Below, one piece after another: positions 24,644-32,026 of a DNA stretch of 32,026 nucleotides. The stretch lies in assembly GCA_029558715.1 (NCBI GenBank), contig JAKQEA010000094.1, positions 1 through 32,026 of the forward strand, read 5' to 3'. The DNA comes from Bacteroidota bacterium. GTDB lineage: Bacteria; Bacteroidota; Bacteroidia; Chitinophagales; Chitinophagaceae. The notes under the pieces are model-generated. The model saw nothing but the letters and a program-made list of their open reading frames with translations. It was not told the DNA's origin and ran no database searches. Made by a program: the position numbers and the translations under genes. Numbering within the stretch: the first letter of the stretch is position 1; each line of letters begins with the position of its first letter.

Positions 24644-25627
24644 TCACATATACCATATATTTTCCGCAGACAACGACAGGTTAACTGTATCTCCGGCTTT
24701 GTATTCTTTCTTATTTGTTCTTACCCTGATCAATTGCCCGCCAGTTTGTACATCGACAGTAAAATAACTTCCCCAGTACAAAACAGTTTGCACCTTACCG
24801 GTAAATGTATTATCTGCGGCAGTGACGATCAAGAAAGATTCGGGCCGAACAAGTAATAGTTTATTATCCGGCAAGGGAAAGCCCTCCCCCGTTATTTTCT
24901 GGGCAAGATCCCTATTAATAAGATTGTATTCACCGAAAAGTCCTGCACAATATTCATTGATGGGTTGATCATATACCTGGGCAGGAGTTCCTGTCTGAAT
25001 TATTTTTCCCTCTTTCATCACAAGTATCCGATCAGCCCAGGAAAGAATGTCTGGTGCATCATGCGAAACAAGAATACAGGTTATGCTCAGTTTGGATCCA
25101 ATTTCATGAATAACTGATTTGATCGTATGCTTGTGTATTGCATCAAGGTTAGAATAAGGTTCATCCAGCAATAATAATTTCGGGGACGTAATTAGCACTC
25201 TTGCCAGGGCAATACGTTGCCGTTCTCCCCCGGAGAGCTGGTCAGTACGGCGATGTAATAAATGTTCCACCTGGCAAATTCTAAAGATCTTATGGGCTTC
25301 TTTTTCATCGAGTTTATTGGCCATTTCCAGCAACTCATGCACCCAATAATTATTCCTTAATTCAAAATGCTGGCTCAGGTATGCAATAGCAGGATGGCCG
25401 GGAAGTAACTGATCGTCTGGTCCAACCACTTTTCTGCCCTCGAATAATATTTCTCCTTCAGTTGGCTGTACCAACCCTGCAACCAGTTTAAGAAGTGTTG
25501 TTTTACCAGAACCAGTTTCACCAGCAATGGCGATATTCTGAAATGGGTGTTGTGAGAACGTAATATTATGTACGGAGAAACTGTCCCTCTCCTTCTTGCT
25601 GATTCTTGTTACTTCTAAAAAAGCCAT
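24644..25627 (-). CDS. orphan ABC transporter ATP-binding protein with C-terminal TOBE-like domain
   Basis: I chose the ATG at 25627 (327 residues, MAFLEVTRIS). The frame extends to 25699, but the first 24 codons lack ABC homology. The ATPase is complete: Walker A GETGSGKTT at 36-44, Q-loop around Q86 (YLSQHFEL), signature LSGGERQRIALARVL at 131-145, Walker B LLLLDEPYSNLD at 151-162, and the H-loop HD at 189-190. Residues about 255-327 resemble the TOBE regulatory domain of molybdate-, spermidine- or iron-type importers (RPESFLIV, VLYWGSYFTVDVQTGG). No permease or binding protein is adjacent, so it may serve a distant importer or a promiscuous role. The substrate is unknown. Confidence 0.85.
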   Translation of the reverse strand: MAFLEVTRISKKERDSFSVHNITFSQHPFQNIAIAGETGSGKTTLLKLVAGLVQPTEGEILFEGRKVVGPDDQLLPGHPAIAYLSQHFELRNNYWVHELLEMANKLDEKEAHKIFRICQVEHLLHRRTDQLSGGERQRIALARVLITSPKLLLLDEPYSNLDAIHKHTIKSVIHEIGSKLSITCILVSHDAPDILSWADRILVMKEGKIIQTGTPAQVYDQPINEYCAGLFGEYNLINRDLAQKITGEGFPLPDNKLLLVRPESFLIVTAADNTFTGKVQTVLYWGSYFTVDVQTGGQLIRVRTNKKEYKAGDTVNLSLSAENIWYM

Positions 25628-25920
25628 GCCCGAAAATAAACTATTGGTACAACAAATACTTTTTCTGAATAGTTTAATACTAAGGCAGATTTGGTCCAAT
25701 TGAAGAGACGTTTCACCTATCCCGGTATATCAACCGTGTGTCAAAAAATTAGCCTTATCTGCTATATTGATTTTGAAATTTCTTAAAGTGAATCTTTTTA
25801 TCTATCATATTCAAGCCCGGTTTTGACTTCTTTCGTCTTACCAGTATAACAGTCTGCAAGGATGCAGGTGTAGCAAAAAAAAGAGCAATTATTAACATGA
25901 ATCATAGAGATGAATGAGGA
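25628..25920. other. intergenic region between MFS and ABC genes
   Basis: About 290 bp without a convincing ORF, RNA gene or terminator. Both flanking genes run on the minus strand, so it may contain the ABC promoter and the end of the MFS transcript. No clear consensus element was found. Confidence 0.35.
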
Positions 25921-27297
25921 TTAATGTTTCAATTCCTTATAATGAAATCGCTCATGCACCGGTTTTACCATTAGGTTACAAATAAGACCTATAACCAGCA
26001 ATCCGGCCATAATATACATCGTCATAGAATAAACCTGTGCTTTAGGAAGTTTATTAACTTCTATCTGGTATTGCCGCAGGTAATTAATCAGCACAGGACC
26101 AAGGATAGCAGCCATTGACCATGCAAGCAACAGGCGGCCATGAATTGCTCCAACCTGCTTTGTACCGAAAAGATCCCGCAGATAAGCCGGTATGGTAGCA
26201 AAGCCACCTCCATACATACTCATAATAATGGCAAACGCTGCAATAAACAGAATGACAGAGCCTGAGGCTCCAATAGAGGGAATTGCAGAATATAAAATAA
26301 TGCCCAATGAAAAGAAAATGATATAGGTGTTTTTCCTTCCGATAATATCAGAAAAAGAAGACCAGATAAACCGGCCTGCCATATTGAATAAACTCAACAG
26401 CATCACAAATTTTGCTGCTCCCGCTGCATCAATTGCTTTATCAGCCCCCACTGATTCTGCTGAGAATAATTCCTGTATCATTACGGATGCCTGTCCCAGT
26501 ACACCAATGCCTGCTGTGACGTTCAGCATCAGTACAAAAAACAAGAGATAAAATTGCTTGGTTTTTACCGCATTATCAACAAGGACATGAGCATTACTTA
26601 CCATTTTTTTTTCTTTTTTAAGGGCAGGATTAAAGCCTTTTGGCTTCCAGTTTTCTGCAGGCACTCTCACAATCAATGAACCAAACATCATTAGTATAAA
26701 ATAAATGCCGCCCATTACTAGGAAGGTTTCACCAACGCCGGTTGAGGTCTCGCTGCTGAACCGGTTCATCAGAAAAAAAGATAATGGTGAAGCGATCATA
26801 CCCCCACCACCAAATCCCATGATTGCCATTCCTGTCGCCATACCCGGCCTGTCCGGAAACCATTTAATGAGTGTTGATACAGGAGAGATATATCCAAGGC
26901 CAAGGCCGATGCCACCTATTACTCCAGATCCGAGGTATAACATCCAAAGCTGGTGCCAATAAACTCCCAACGAAGAAATTACAAACCCACTGGCAAAACA
27001 AATTGCTGAAGTAAACATGGCCATACGAGGGCCTACCTTTTCCATCCACTTGCCAAAAGTGGCTGCGGAGGCTCCAAGAAAAAACAATGCTAAGCTAAAT
27101 ATCCAGCCCAGTTGCGTAAGACTCCAGTCGCCGGATGCTGAATTATCAATTCCAATAATCCGGGTAAGTGGTTTATTAAACACACTAAAAGCATAAATCT
27201 GTCCGATGCACAAATGGATAGATAAAGCAGCAATTGGCACTTTCCACCTGTTGTAATCCGGAGGAGCAATAGTTTTTTCCCTGGCAAGAAAAGTCAT
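25921..27297 (-). CDS. OFA-family MFS transporter (oxalate/formate antiporter-like)
   Basis: This 458-residue protein has about 12 transmembrane segments. Features of the oxalate/formate antiporter family are visible: an early GQIYAFSVFNKPL segment in helix 1, a GSGVIGGIGLGLGYISPVSTLIKWFPDRPGMATGMAIMGFGGGGMI stretch spanning helices 4 and 5, and a FSDIIGRKNTYIIFF loop in the second half. Family members move small carboxylates across the inner membrane. The porin gene lies 126 bp upstream on the same strand, so the two probably form one uptake unit. Neither a formyl-CoA transferase nor an oxalyl-CoA decarboxylase gene is in the window, so oxalate is not specifically supported. The substrate remains open. 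Confidence 0.88.
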   Translation of the reverse strand: MTFLAREKTIAPPDYNRWKVPIAALSIHLCIGQIYAFSVFNKPLTRIIGIDNSASGDWSLTQLGWIFSLALFFLGASAATFGKWMEKVGPRMAMFTSAICFASGFVISSLGVYWHQLWMLYLGSGVIGGIGLGLGYISPVSTLIKWFPDRPGMATGMAIMGFGGGGMIASPLSFFLMNRFSSETSTGVGETFLVMGGIYFILMMFGSLIVRVPAENWKPKGFNPALKKEKKMVSNAHVLVDNAVKTKQFYLLFFVLMLNVTAGIGVLGQASVMIQELFSAESVGADKAIDAAGAAKFVMLLSLFNMAGRFIWSSFSDIIGRKNTYIIFFSLGIILYSAIPSIGASGSVILFIAAFAIIMSMYGGGFATIPAYLRDLFGTKQVGAIHGRLLLAWSMAAILGPVLINYLRQYQIEVNKLPKAQVYSMTMYIMAGLLVIGLICNLMVKPVHERFHYKELKH

Positions 27298-27423
27298 ATG
27301 TAGGTTTGAATTAGAAACTAAGATATAAATTGGGAATAACGCTGAAGATGATTTTATTCAGTTCTGGTGGTAACTTTTACCCATGTAACCCAAAGTAATT
27401 ATATGACTTTATTCACATCAGGC

Positions 27424-28845
27424 TTAAAGATATACCTGTAACTGGAGCAGCCACTCTCTTCTCTTTCCATCAATTACATTTTTTCCGCTTCGTAGATAAT
27501 AGACAGGTCTTGTACTATATTGTGTGGTGATTTTGGCATTATGCCCGTCGAGAAAAAAATTAGCTCCTGCATCAAAATAATTTCCTGCCTCATCCAGGTA
27601 ATCAAATTTCTTTCGAGTATACGCTGCAAAGGGCTGAATCCTGCATTTATTCGATTTACCTTTTGGAAGAAGAATGCCTGCCTGTGTATAAAAGATGGTG
27701 CCGGTGCCAACAAACATCCTTGCATCACCCGGACCGTTTAAAGTACGGTTTGCGGCTGGCATGGCCGGGTCAAAGCCCGTAGACGTATTCATTATGCCTA
27801 ATGTGCGCCAGTAATTAGGTCCAAAATTGTAATGGTAAAATACACTGTAAGCTGTTACGGCCATATTGTTACTATTAACTCCAAATGGCACATCGGCAAA
27901 AATATCTGCACCTAATAAGTTGATATTATGTTTTTCAATTCTTCCGGAAACATCAGCACTTTTTGTAGCATCCTTATTATGATAAAATCCTGCGCCAATA
28001 TTAAAAACTCTTTTTGTACCTGCATAGGTACCCACCCTGAAAGGTAAAATATTCGCTTCCTGGTCAAGGAACTGGTAATCAAAATAACCTTGCAGCGAGG
28101 CTTTGGCATCTCCGTTATTATCTGTTGCCACTCGGCCCTTTATCAGATCAAACTGTGGTGTGTTATTGGTGGCAAACGGTTTATTGATGGAAACGGAATA
28201 ATTAAGCTTGCCAAGTTTGCCTTTTGCATAAATACCAAACTGGCGCATAAACTGATCACTCACTTCTATGAGTGGCCAGTTGAAAATAGGCGCATCAATA
28301 GCCAAAAAATTAAGGGTGCTTGCACTTGTCATGCGGCTGATGCCTAGCCAGTAATGCAAGCCGGCACCCATGTACAGATTATATTTATTGTTTTTTCCCG
28401 ATTTAGGATCTTTTGCCGGAATAACAGCATATTCATTCCATACATCATGAAAAAAAATCTGAGGCTTTTTTCCTACTCCAGAAGGACCAGTACCCGAGGA
28501 ACCAAATCCACCTCCACCCGCAAATGTCTGGTTGTTGATTCCAACATGAGCCAGAATCAGATAACGGGGAGAAATTTGCGCATAAGTAATCATCCGCAGC
28601 CTGCGGGCACCAATATCCCATGTATTATTCTTCACTTCGCCGTTAATAACAGAGCCCGGATTATTTTGCTGGCTTCGAACCCAGATTTGCCCCCAGGTAA
28701 TGAACCGCATATACCTGGTTCCTTCAGCATTCAAATTGAATTTCATTCCTGATCCATAATCCGGTGAACCCTGTGAGAAAATGACCTGAGATACTATTAA
28801 CAGTAACAAAAGAAAAAAAAAATTCATCTGTTTTAATTTGATCAT
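27424..28845 (-). CDS. outer membrane porin (OprO/OprP-like)
   Basis: This 473-residue protein has a signal peptide (MIKLKQMNFFFLLLLLIVSQ...FSQ). It begins with a GMKFNLNAEGTRYMRFITWGQIWVR strand typical of phosphate-selective-porin-like outer membrane barrels of Bacteroidota. A Gly-rich insert (GGGGFGSSGTGPSGVG) comes early and probably forms an extracellular loop or constriction. Alternating aromatic strands run to a final WLLQLQVYL strand. M7 is an alternative start, but M1 supplies the charged n-region. It lies directly upstream of the OFA transporter, so it probably admits the same small anion through the outer membrane. Substrate not identifiable. Confidence 0.82.
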   Translation of the reverse strand: MIKLKQMNFFFLLLLLIVSQVIFSQGSPDYGSGMKFNLNAEGTRYMRFITWGQIWVRSQQNNPGSVINGEVKNNTWDIGARRLRMITYAQISPRYLILAHVGINNQTFAGGGGFGSSGTGPSGVGKKPQIFFHDVWNEYAVIPAKDPKSGKNNKYNLYMGAGLHYWLGISRMTSASTLNFLAIDAPIFNWPLIEVSDQFMRQFGIYAKGKLGKLNYSVSINKPFATNNTPQFDLIKGRVATDNNGDAKASLQGYFDYQFLDQEANILPFRVGTYAGTKRVFNIGAGFYHNKDATKSADVSGRIEKHNINLLGADIFADVPFGVNSNNMAVTAYSVFYHYNFGPNYWRTLGIMNTSTGFDPAMPAANRTLNGPGDARMFVGTGTIFYTQAGILLPKGKSNKCRIQPFAAYTRKKFDYLDEAGNYFDAGANFFLDGHNAKITTQYSTRPVYYLRSGKNVIDGKRREWLLQLQVYL

Positions 28846-29494
28846 ATTGGCTTTTCAGCAATGAAAGAGACAGATAAAAATAAAAAGCAACTTTAATCAG
28901 GAAGATGATTTTCAACAGTTATAGTAATGATATATCTCCGTTATTAATCTATTATAAATAGCGTAATTTTAAGACTGGCTGAATTATAATGGTATTTTCG
29001 CTTTATTCTTGCAAGCTGAACACATCCTGGCCTTCATGAGATACTTAAGAATCACAGAATAAGAAAATTCTAAATAAATAAAAGTTGTTTTCTCAACCCC
29101 GTCAGAATGTTTTGCATTTTAGCTTGTTAAGTTCTTTCAGATGATTTATCTGTGGTAGTTTGATACCCGAGATATGGTTTTACCAACAAATATACCAACG
29201 TCTGTATTAATTTCTCAACCTGATCGTTAGAGAATAATTATATTAATCCCCATATAATTAATTACCCTGGTCTAAAGAACATAAGATCTTTCCTGAATTT
29301 AATGTCACCTCACCTGCTTATAATATTTCCCGTATTTTCATAAAGCTGATTTATTCTTTTTTACAATGAATCTCAGTATTCTTATTTTCAGATGGAAAGT
29401 TTAATAAATCCTAAAACGGAAGCCGGTTCTAAAATTGCATCTTTTAAAACAGTACTGATTTTTTTATACCCTGCTTACTCCCTATTTTCACCGC
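28846..29494. other. long intergenic region between divergent genes
   Basis: A 649-bp A/T-rich stretch between the porin gene (minus) and the helicase gene (plus). I see no convincing ORF, RNA gene, repeat array or promoter pair. A 57-codon plus-strand frame at 29392-29565 overlaps the helicase start and has no support. It should contain the promoters of both neighbours. Confidence 0.4.
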
Positions 29495-31330
29495 ATGCAC
29501 CCGCATATCCAAACATTATTAAAATGCATCAGCCTGGAAGAAAAGGAACAGGCACAACGCTATAGTCTTGACCAGCAACATACCCTAAAGCAACTGAAAG
29601 CGGAAGGTCTTGCTTTGCATCCTTTGATCATCACCCGGAAAAATTTTGGCTATGCTGATTATCCAGAGATAAGTTTCAAACTCAATTTCCCACCGGAAGC
29701 CAATATGTTTAAGGATGGTGCGGCGATCGAATGTTTTTTAACAGGTGAAGATCCAATAAAAGGAGTATTAATAACACTTGATGGCAAGAGTGGTGAATTT
29801 CGTTTATTCGCTCCCGACTTTCCTGACTGGATTGAAGACGATGGTGTGGGGATCAAATTAGCTCCTGACACCCGTACAACGACCATTATGAAGAAAGTGC
29901 TGAATGATCTGGAAAGTAATAAACCACTTTACAGGCTCTTCGAACAATTACATGAAGAAAAGATATCATCATCTTCGTCTACGGGCAAATTAAAATCTGG
30001 TGTTGTTAATTTCATTAATAAAAAACTGAATAAAAGCCAGCAGGAGGCTGTAGCCGCCTGTTTGCAAAATGAGCAAATAACAATTGTGCATGGCCCGCCA
30101 GGCACTGGCAAAACAACGACATTGGCTGAAGCGATTCTTCAGCTTATCAGGGCAGGAGAAAAAGTACTGGTATCAGCACCCAGCAATACGGCAGTAGATA
30201 ATATTTCAAAAGAGCTCATTCAAAATGGAGTAAAACTTCTAAGAGTTGGTAATACCAGTAAAGTAGATGAAACTATATTCTCTCATACACCAGAAGGAAA
30301 ACTAAGCAACAGCAAACAACAAAAAGAGATAAAACAATTAAAAATAAGAGCGGAGGAATTCCGCAGGATGGCAATAAAATATAAGCGAAGTTTTGGTAAG
30401 GCAGAAAGAGAGCAGCGAAATCTTTTATTCAGAGAAGTAAAAAATATCAGGAATGAAATAAAAAAATTACAACACTATAACGAAGAAAAACTATTTGAGG
30501 AAGCCGAAGTAATTGCCGGTACTCCTATTGGCCTGTATGATGCGCAGATAGATCAACTGCATTTTAAAACACTGGTGATAGATGAAGCCGGTCAGTGTAT
30601 TGAACCGCTGGCCTGGTGTATTTTTCCCTTTGCAGAAAAGATCATACTGGCCGGCGATCATTGTCAACTTCCCCCAACGGTACTAAGTAATGAAGCTGCT
30701 TTACTCGGATTTAATAACTCAATCCTCGAAATCGCAATTGGTCACACAAACAATATACACCTGCTCAACACACAATACCGCATGCGACAGTCAATTGCCG
30801 GTTTCAGCAGTCAGTATTTTTATAATAGCCTATTGCATACGGCGGAACATCTTAGTAATACCGGCACTCATATCAGTTTTATTGATACAGCCGGCTCTGG
30901 TTATAATGAAAAGCATGGCCCTGATGGAGTGAGTTTGCAAAATGAAGGAGAATTGAATATTGTACTTCAACTACTGGAAAGAGAATTGTTAGAACCGGCA
31001 TCCACAGCTTTTATTTCTCCTTACTCCGGCCAGGTGGCTGCTGCAAAAGAAGTGTTGCCCAAACAAATTCGTGTCAGTACTATCGACAGTTTCCAGGGAC
31101 AAGAAAAAGAAAATATTATTCTATCACTTGTCCGGAGCAATGACGATGGTGATATTGGCTTTTTGAAAGACTACCGCCGGATGAATGTAGCTATTACTAG
31201 AGCCAAAGAACAGTTATTTATTATTGGCGATAGTGCAACAATAGGTGCAGATTCATTTTACTCGGCTTTTTTAACCTATGTTGAAAAATCAGGTAATTAT
31301 CGCAGTGCCTGGGAATTTGAAATCAGGTAA
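29495..31330 (+). CDS. UPF1/IGHMBP2-like superfamily 1 helicase
   Basis: This 611-residue protein has an N-terminal accessory region (residues 1-185, with beta-barrel 1B-like strands around 50-110) and a complete SF1 motor. Motif I is GPPGTGKTT (200-208), Ia is SAPSNTAVDNI, motif II is DEAGQ (363-367), motif III is GDHCQLPPTV, and motif IV is QYRM. Motif V is STIDSFQGQEKENIILS, and motif VI is NVAITRAKEQLFIIGD. A charged coiled segment at about 275-335 sits between Ia and II, like the stalk of the UPF1-like family. It should unwind or translocate on RNA or DNA 5' to 3', as family members do. It is monocistronic and ends 4 bp from the convergent SnoaL-like gene. Confidence 0.92.
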   Translation: MHPHIQTLLKCISLEEKEQAQRYSLDQQHTLKQLKAEGLALHPLIITRKNFGYADYPEISFKLNFPPEANMFKDGAAIECFLTGEDPIKGVLITLDGKSGEFRLFAPDFPDWIEDDGVGIKLAPDTRTTTIMKKVLNDLESNKPLYRLFEQLHEEKISSSSSTGKLKSGVVNFINKKLNKSQQEAVAACLQNEQITIVHGPPGTGKTTTLAEAILQLIRAGEKVLVSAPSNTAVDNISKELIQNGVKLLRVGNTSKVDETIFSHTPEGKLSNSKQQKEIKQLKIRAEEFRRMAIKYKRSFGKAEREQRNLLFREVKNIRNEIKKLQHYNEEKLFEEAEVIAGTPIGLYDAQIDQLHFKTLVIDEAGQCIEPLAWCIFPFAEKIILAGDHCQLPPTVLSNEAALLGFNNSILEIAIGHTNNIHLLNTQYRMRQSIAGFSSQYFYNSLLHTAEHLSNTGTHISFIDTAGSGYNEKHGPDGVSLQNEGELNIVLQLLERELLEPASTAFISPYSGQVAAAKEVLPKQIRVSTIDSFQGQEKENIILSLVRSNDDGDIGFLKDYRRMNVAITRAKEQLFIIGDSATIGADSFYSAFLTYVEKSGNYRSAWEFEIR

Positions 31331-31334
31331 TATT

Positions 31335-31790
31335 TTACCCGGAATGATCCGTATACAAATACCATTTGCCTTTTATTTTTATCATCAGGCTGGAATAGCG
31401 TCCATCAATAGTCTTCCCATCAGGATATTTTACATGAAAATACCCGGTAACATAATAGAATTTGCGGGATAGTCTTTCCATGTTCTCTCCATCCAGTACC
31501 AGTTGCCCCATCTTTTCTTTCGGCCAGTATTTCTTATAAAAAGCCAGAATATTATCCTTGCCATAAGCGGCTCCTTTACTCAGTATCATCCGGGTGGAAT
31601 CCAATGGAGCATACAGGCTTACATAACCATCAATATCACCTTTGCTCCAATATTCTTCCTCAAGCCTCAAAACAGCTAATATTTTCTTTTCATCTTTTGA
31701 CTGTGCATAACTATTACCGGCAGTGGCCGTTACAAAAAGTAAAAACAGCATACCTGCCCGGAAAAAAAACCGCAAAGAAGATGTAAACAT
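31335..31790 (-). CDS. exported SnoaL/NTF2-like (DUF4440-type) protein
   Basis: This 151-residue protein has a signal peptide (MFTSSLRFFFRAGMLFLLFVTATAG..YAQ). It is followed by an NTF2-like fold: a helix with the LRLEEEYWSKGDIDGYVSLYAPL pattern typical of DUF4440/SnoaL-like domains, then the strands FYYVTGYFHVKYPDGKTIDGRYSSLMIKIKGKWYLYTDHSG. The W/Y-rich cleft could bind a small ligand, but catalytic residues cannot be assigned. It ends 4 bp from the helicase stop, so transcripts must overlap. It is probably a periplasmic or outer-membrane-associated protein of unknown ligand. Confidence 0.82.
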   Translation of the reverse strand: MFTSSLRFFFRAGMLFLLFVTATAGNSYAQSKDEKKILAVLRLEEEYWSKGDIDGYVSLYAPLDSTRMILSKGAAYGKDNILAFYKKYWPKEKMGQLVLDGENMERLSRKFYYVTGYFHVKYPDGKTIDGRYSSLMIKIKGKWYLYTDHSG

Positions 31791-31940
31791 ATGATTGATT
31801 TTGGTACTGTAAATTATTCAACAAGAATACTAATACTGTTACCATTCATATAATTTTATATTTAAGCGAAAAGATTTCCCTTTGTCATGATGCAAAGCAA
31901 AATCTGTTTATTTTTACCCTTCACCTCTAAAGTAATACCT

Positions 31941-32026
31941 ATGCAGGCAAAAAATTATTTATGCATAACCGTCCTGTCCGTTTTTATATCTGTTACTGGC
32001 TGTGCAAACAACAGTAACAATAATGG
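31941..32026 (+). CDS. lipoprotein, N-terminal fragment cut by window edge
   Basis: The frame from ATG at 31941 gives a lipoprotein signal sequence (MQAKNYLCITVLSVFISVTG) with the lipobox SVTGC, then Ala-Asn-Asn-Ser-Asn-Asn-Asn-Gly before the window ends. An in-frame ATG at 31887 would add 18 residues but spoils the signal peptide. It diverges from the SnoaL-like gene. The mature protein is not visible, so only the export route can be stated. Confidence 0.65.
   Translation, partial: MQAKNYLCITVLSVFISVTGCANNSNNN

Noticed and set aside
29392-29565. 57-codon plus-strand ORF upstream of and overlapping the helicase start
   Set aside because: It has no recognisable domain, overlaps the helicase in another frame, and its composition is not protein-like.
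1-32026. CRISPR arrays, tRNA, rRNA, insertion sequences and prophage genes
   Set aside because: Looked for across the window; no spaced direct repeats, transposase or integrase motifs, or tRNA-like cloverleaf were recognised by eye.

Overview
The window looks like a piece of chromosome from a Bacteroidota bacterium, most likely of the Chitinophagaceae or a close relative. The signs are low GC with few Shine-Dalgarno sequences, many secretory signal peptides ending in ..AQ or ..SQ, a type IX secretion (CHU_C/gliding type) C-terminal domain, a DUF7948 protein, a DUF6370 protein, a TPR sensor-like protein and several beta-barrel outer membrane proteins. No rRNA, tRNA, CRISPR array, transposase or phage gene was seen.

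Layout. 1-4435 (minus): a T9SS-targeted 1060-aa surface protein followed by a multiheme c-type cytochrome with seven visible CXXCH motifs, cut by the left edge. 4436-5492: a gene-poor stretch with one doubtful small ORF, then a free-standing CBM48/AMPK-type glycogen-binding domain with its own terminator. 5493-10391 (minus): an unrecognised surface cluster made of a small odd ORF of higher GC, a 429-aa secreted protein of unknown function, a strong hairpin, and four predicted outer membrane barrels, two of them tandem paralogues. 10392-10685: a regulatory region packed with inverted repeats and a run of 13 C residues, in front of an orphan NarL-type response regulator. 11494-16561: ion homeostasis, with a KefF-like quinone reductase and a KefC-like K+/H+ antiporter in one operon, meeting tail to tail (35-bp overlap) a Ca2+-type P-type ATPase. 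16562-24643: a hypothetical protein, a FadL-family outer membrane transporter, a secreted GH13 amylase of neopullulanase type, a TPR membrane protein, a small lipoprotein, an SGNH hydrolase lacking the usual catalytic His, a DUF6370 protein and a cold-shock-domain protein. 24644-28845 (minus): an orphan ABC ATPase with a TOBE-like tail, an OFA-family MFS transporter, and an outer membrane porin that probably works with it. 29495-32026: a UPF1/IGHMBP2-like SF1 helicase, a secreted SnoaL/NTF2-like protein, and the first codons of a lipoprotein.

Most genes are ordinary envelope, transport and metabolic genes. The stretch that best deserves a second look is 5493-11348: a secreted unknown plus barrel array, a structured GC-rich mini-ORF, repeated TGTGA..TCACA palindromes, and a homopolymeric C tract in front of a response regulator, which together could be a switchable surface locus. 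That functional link is inference; the individual sequence elements are directly visible.
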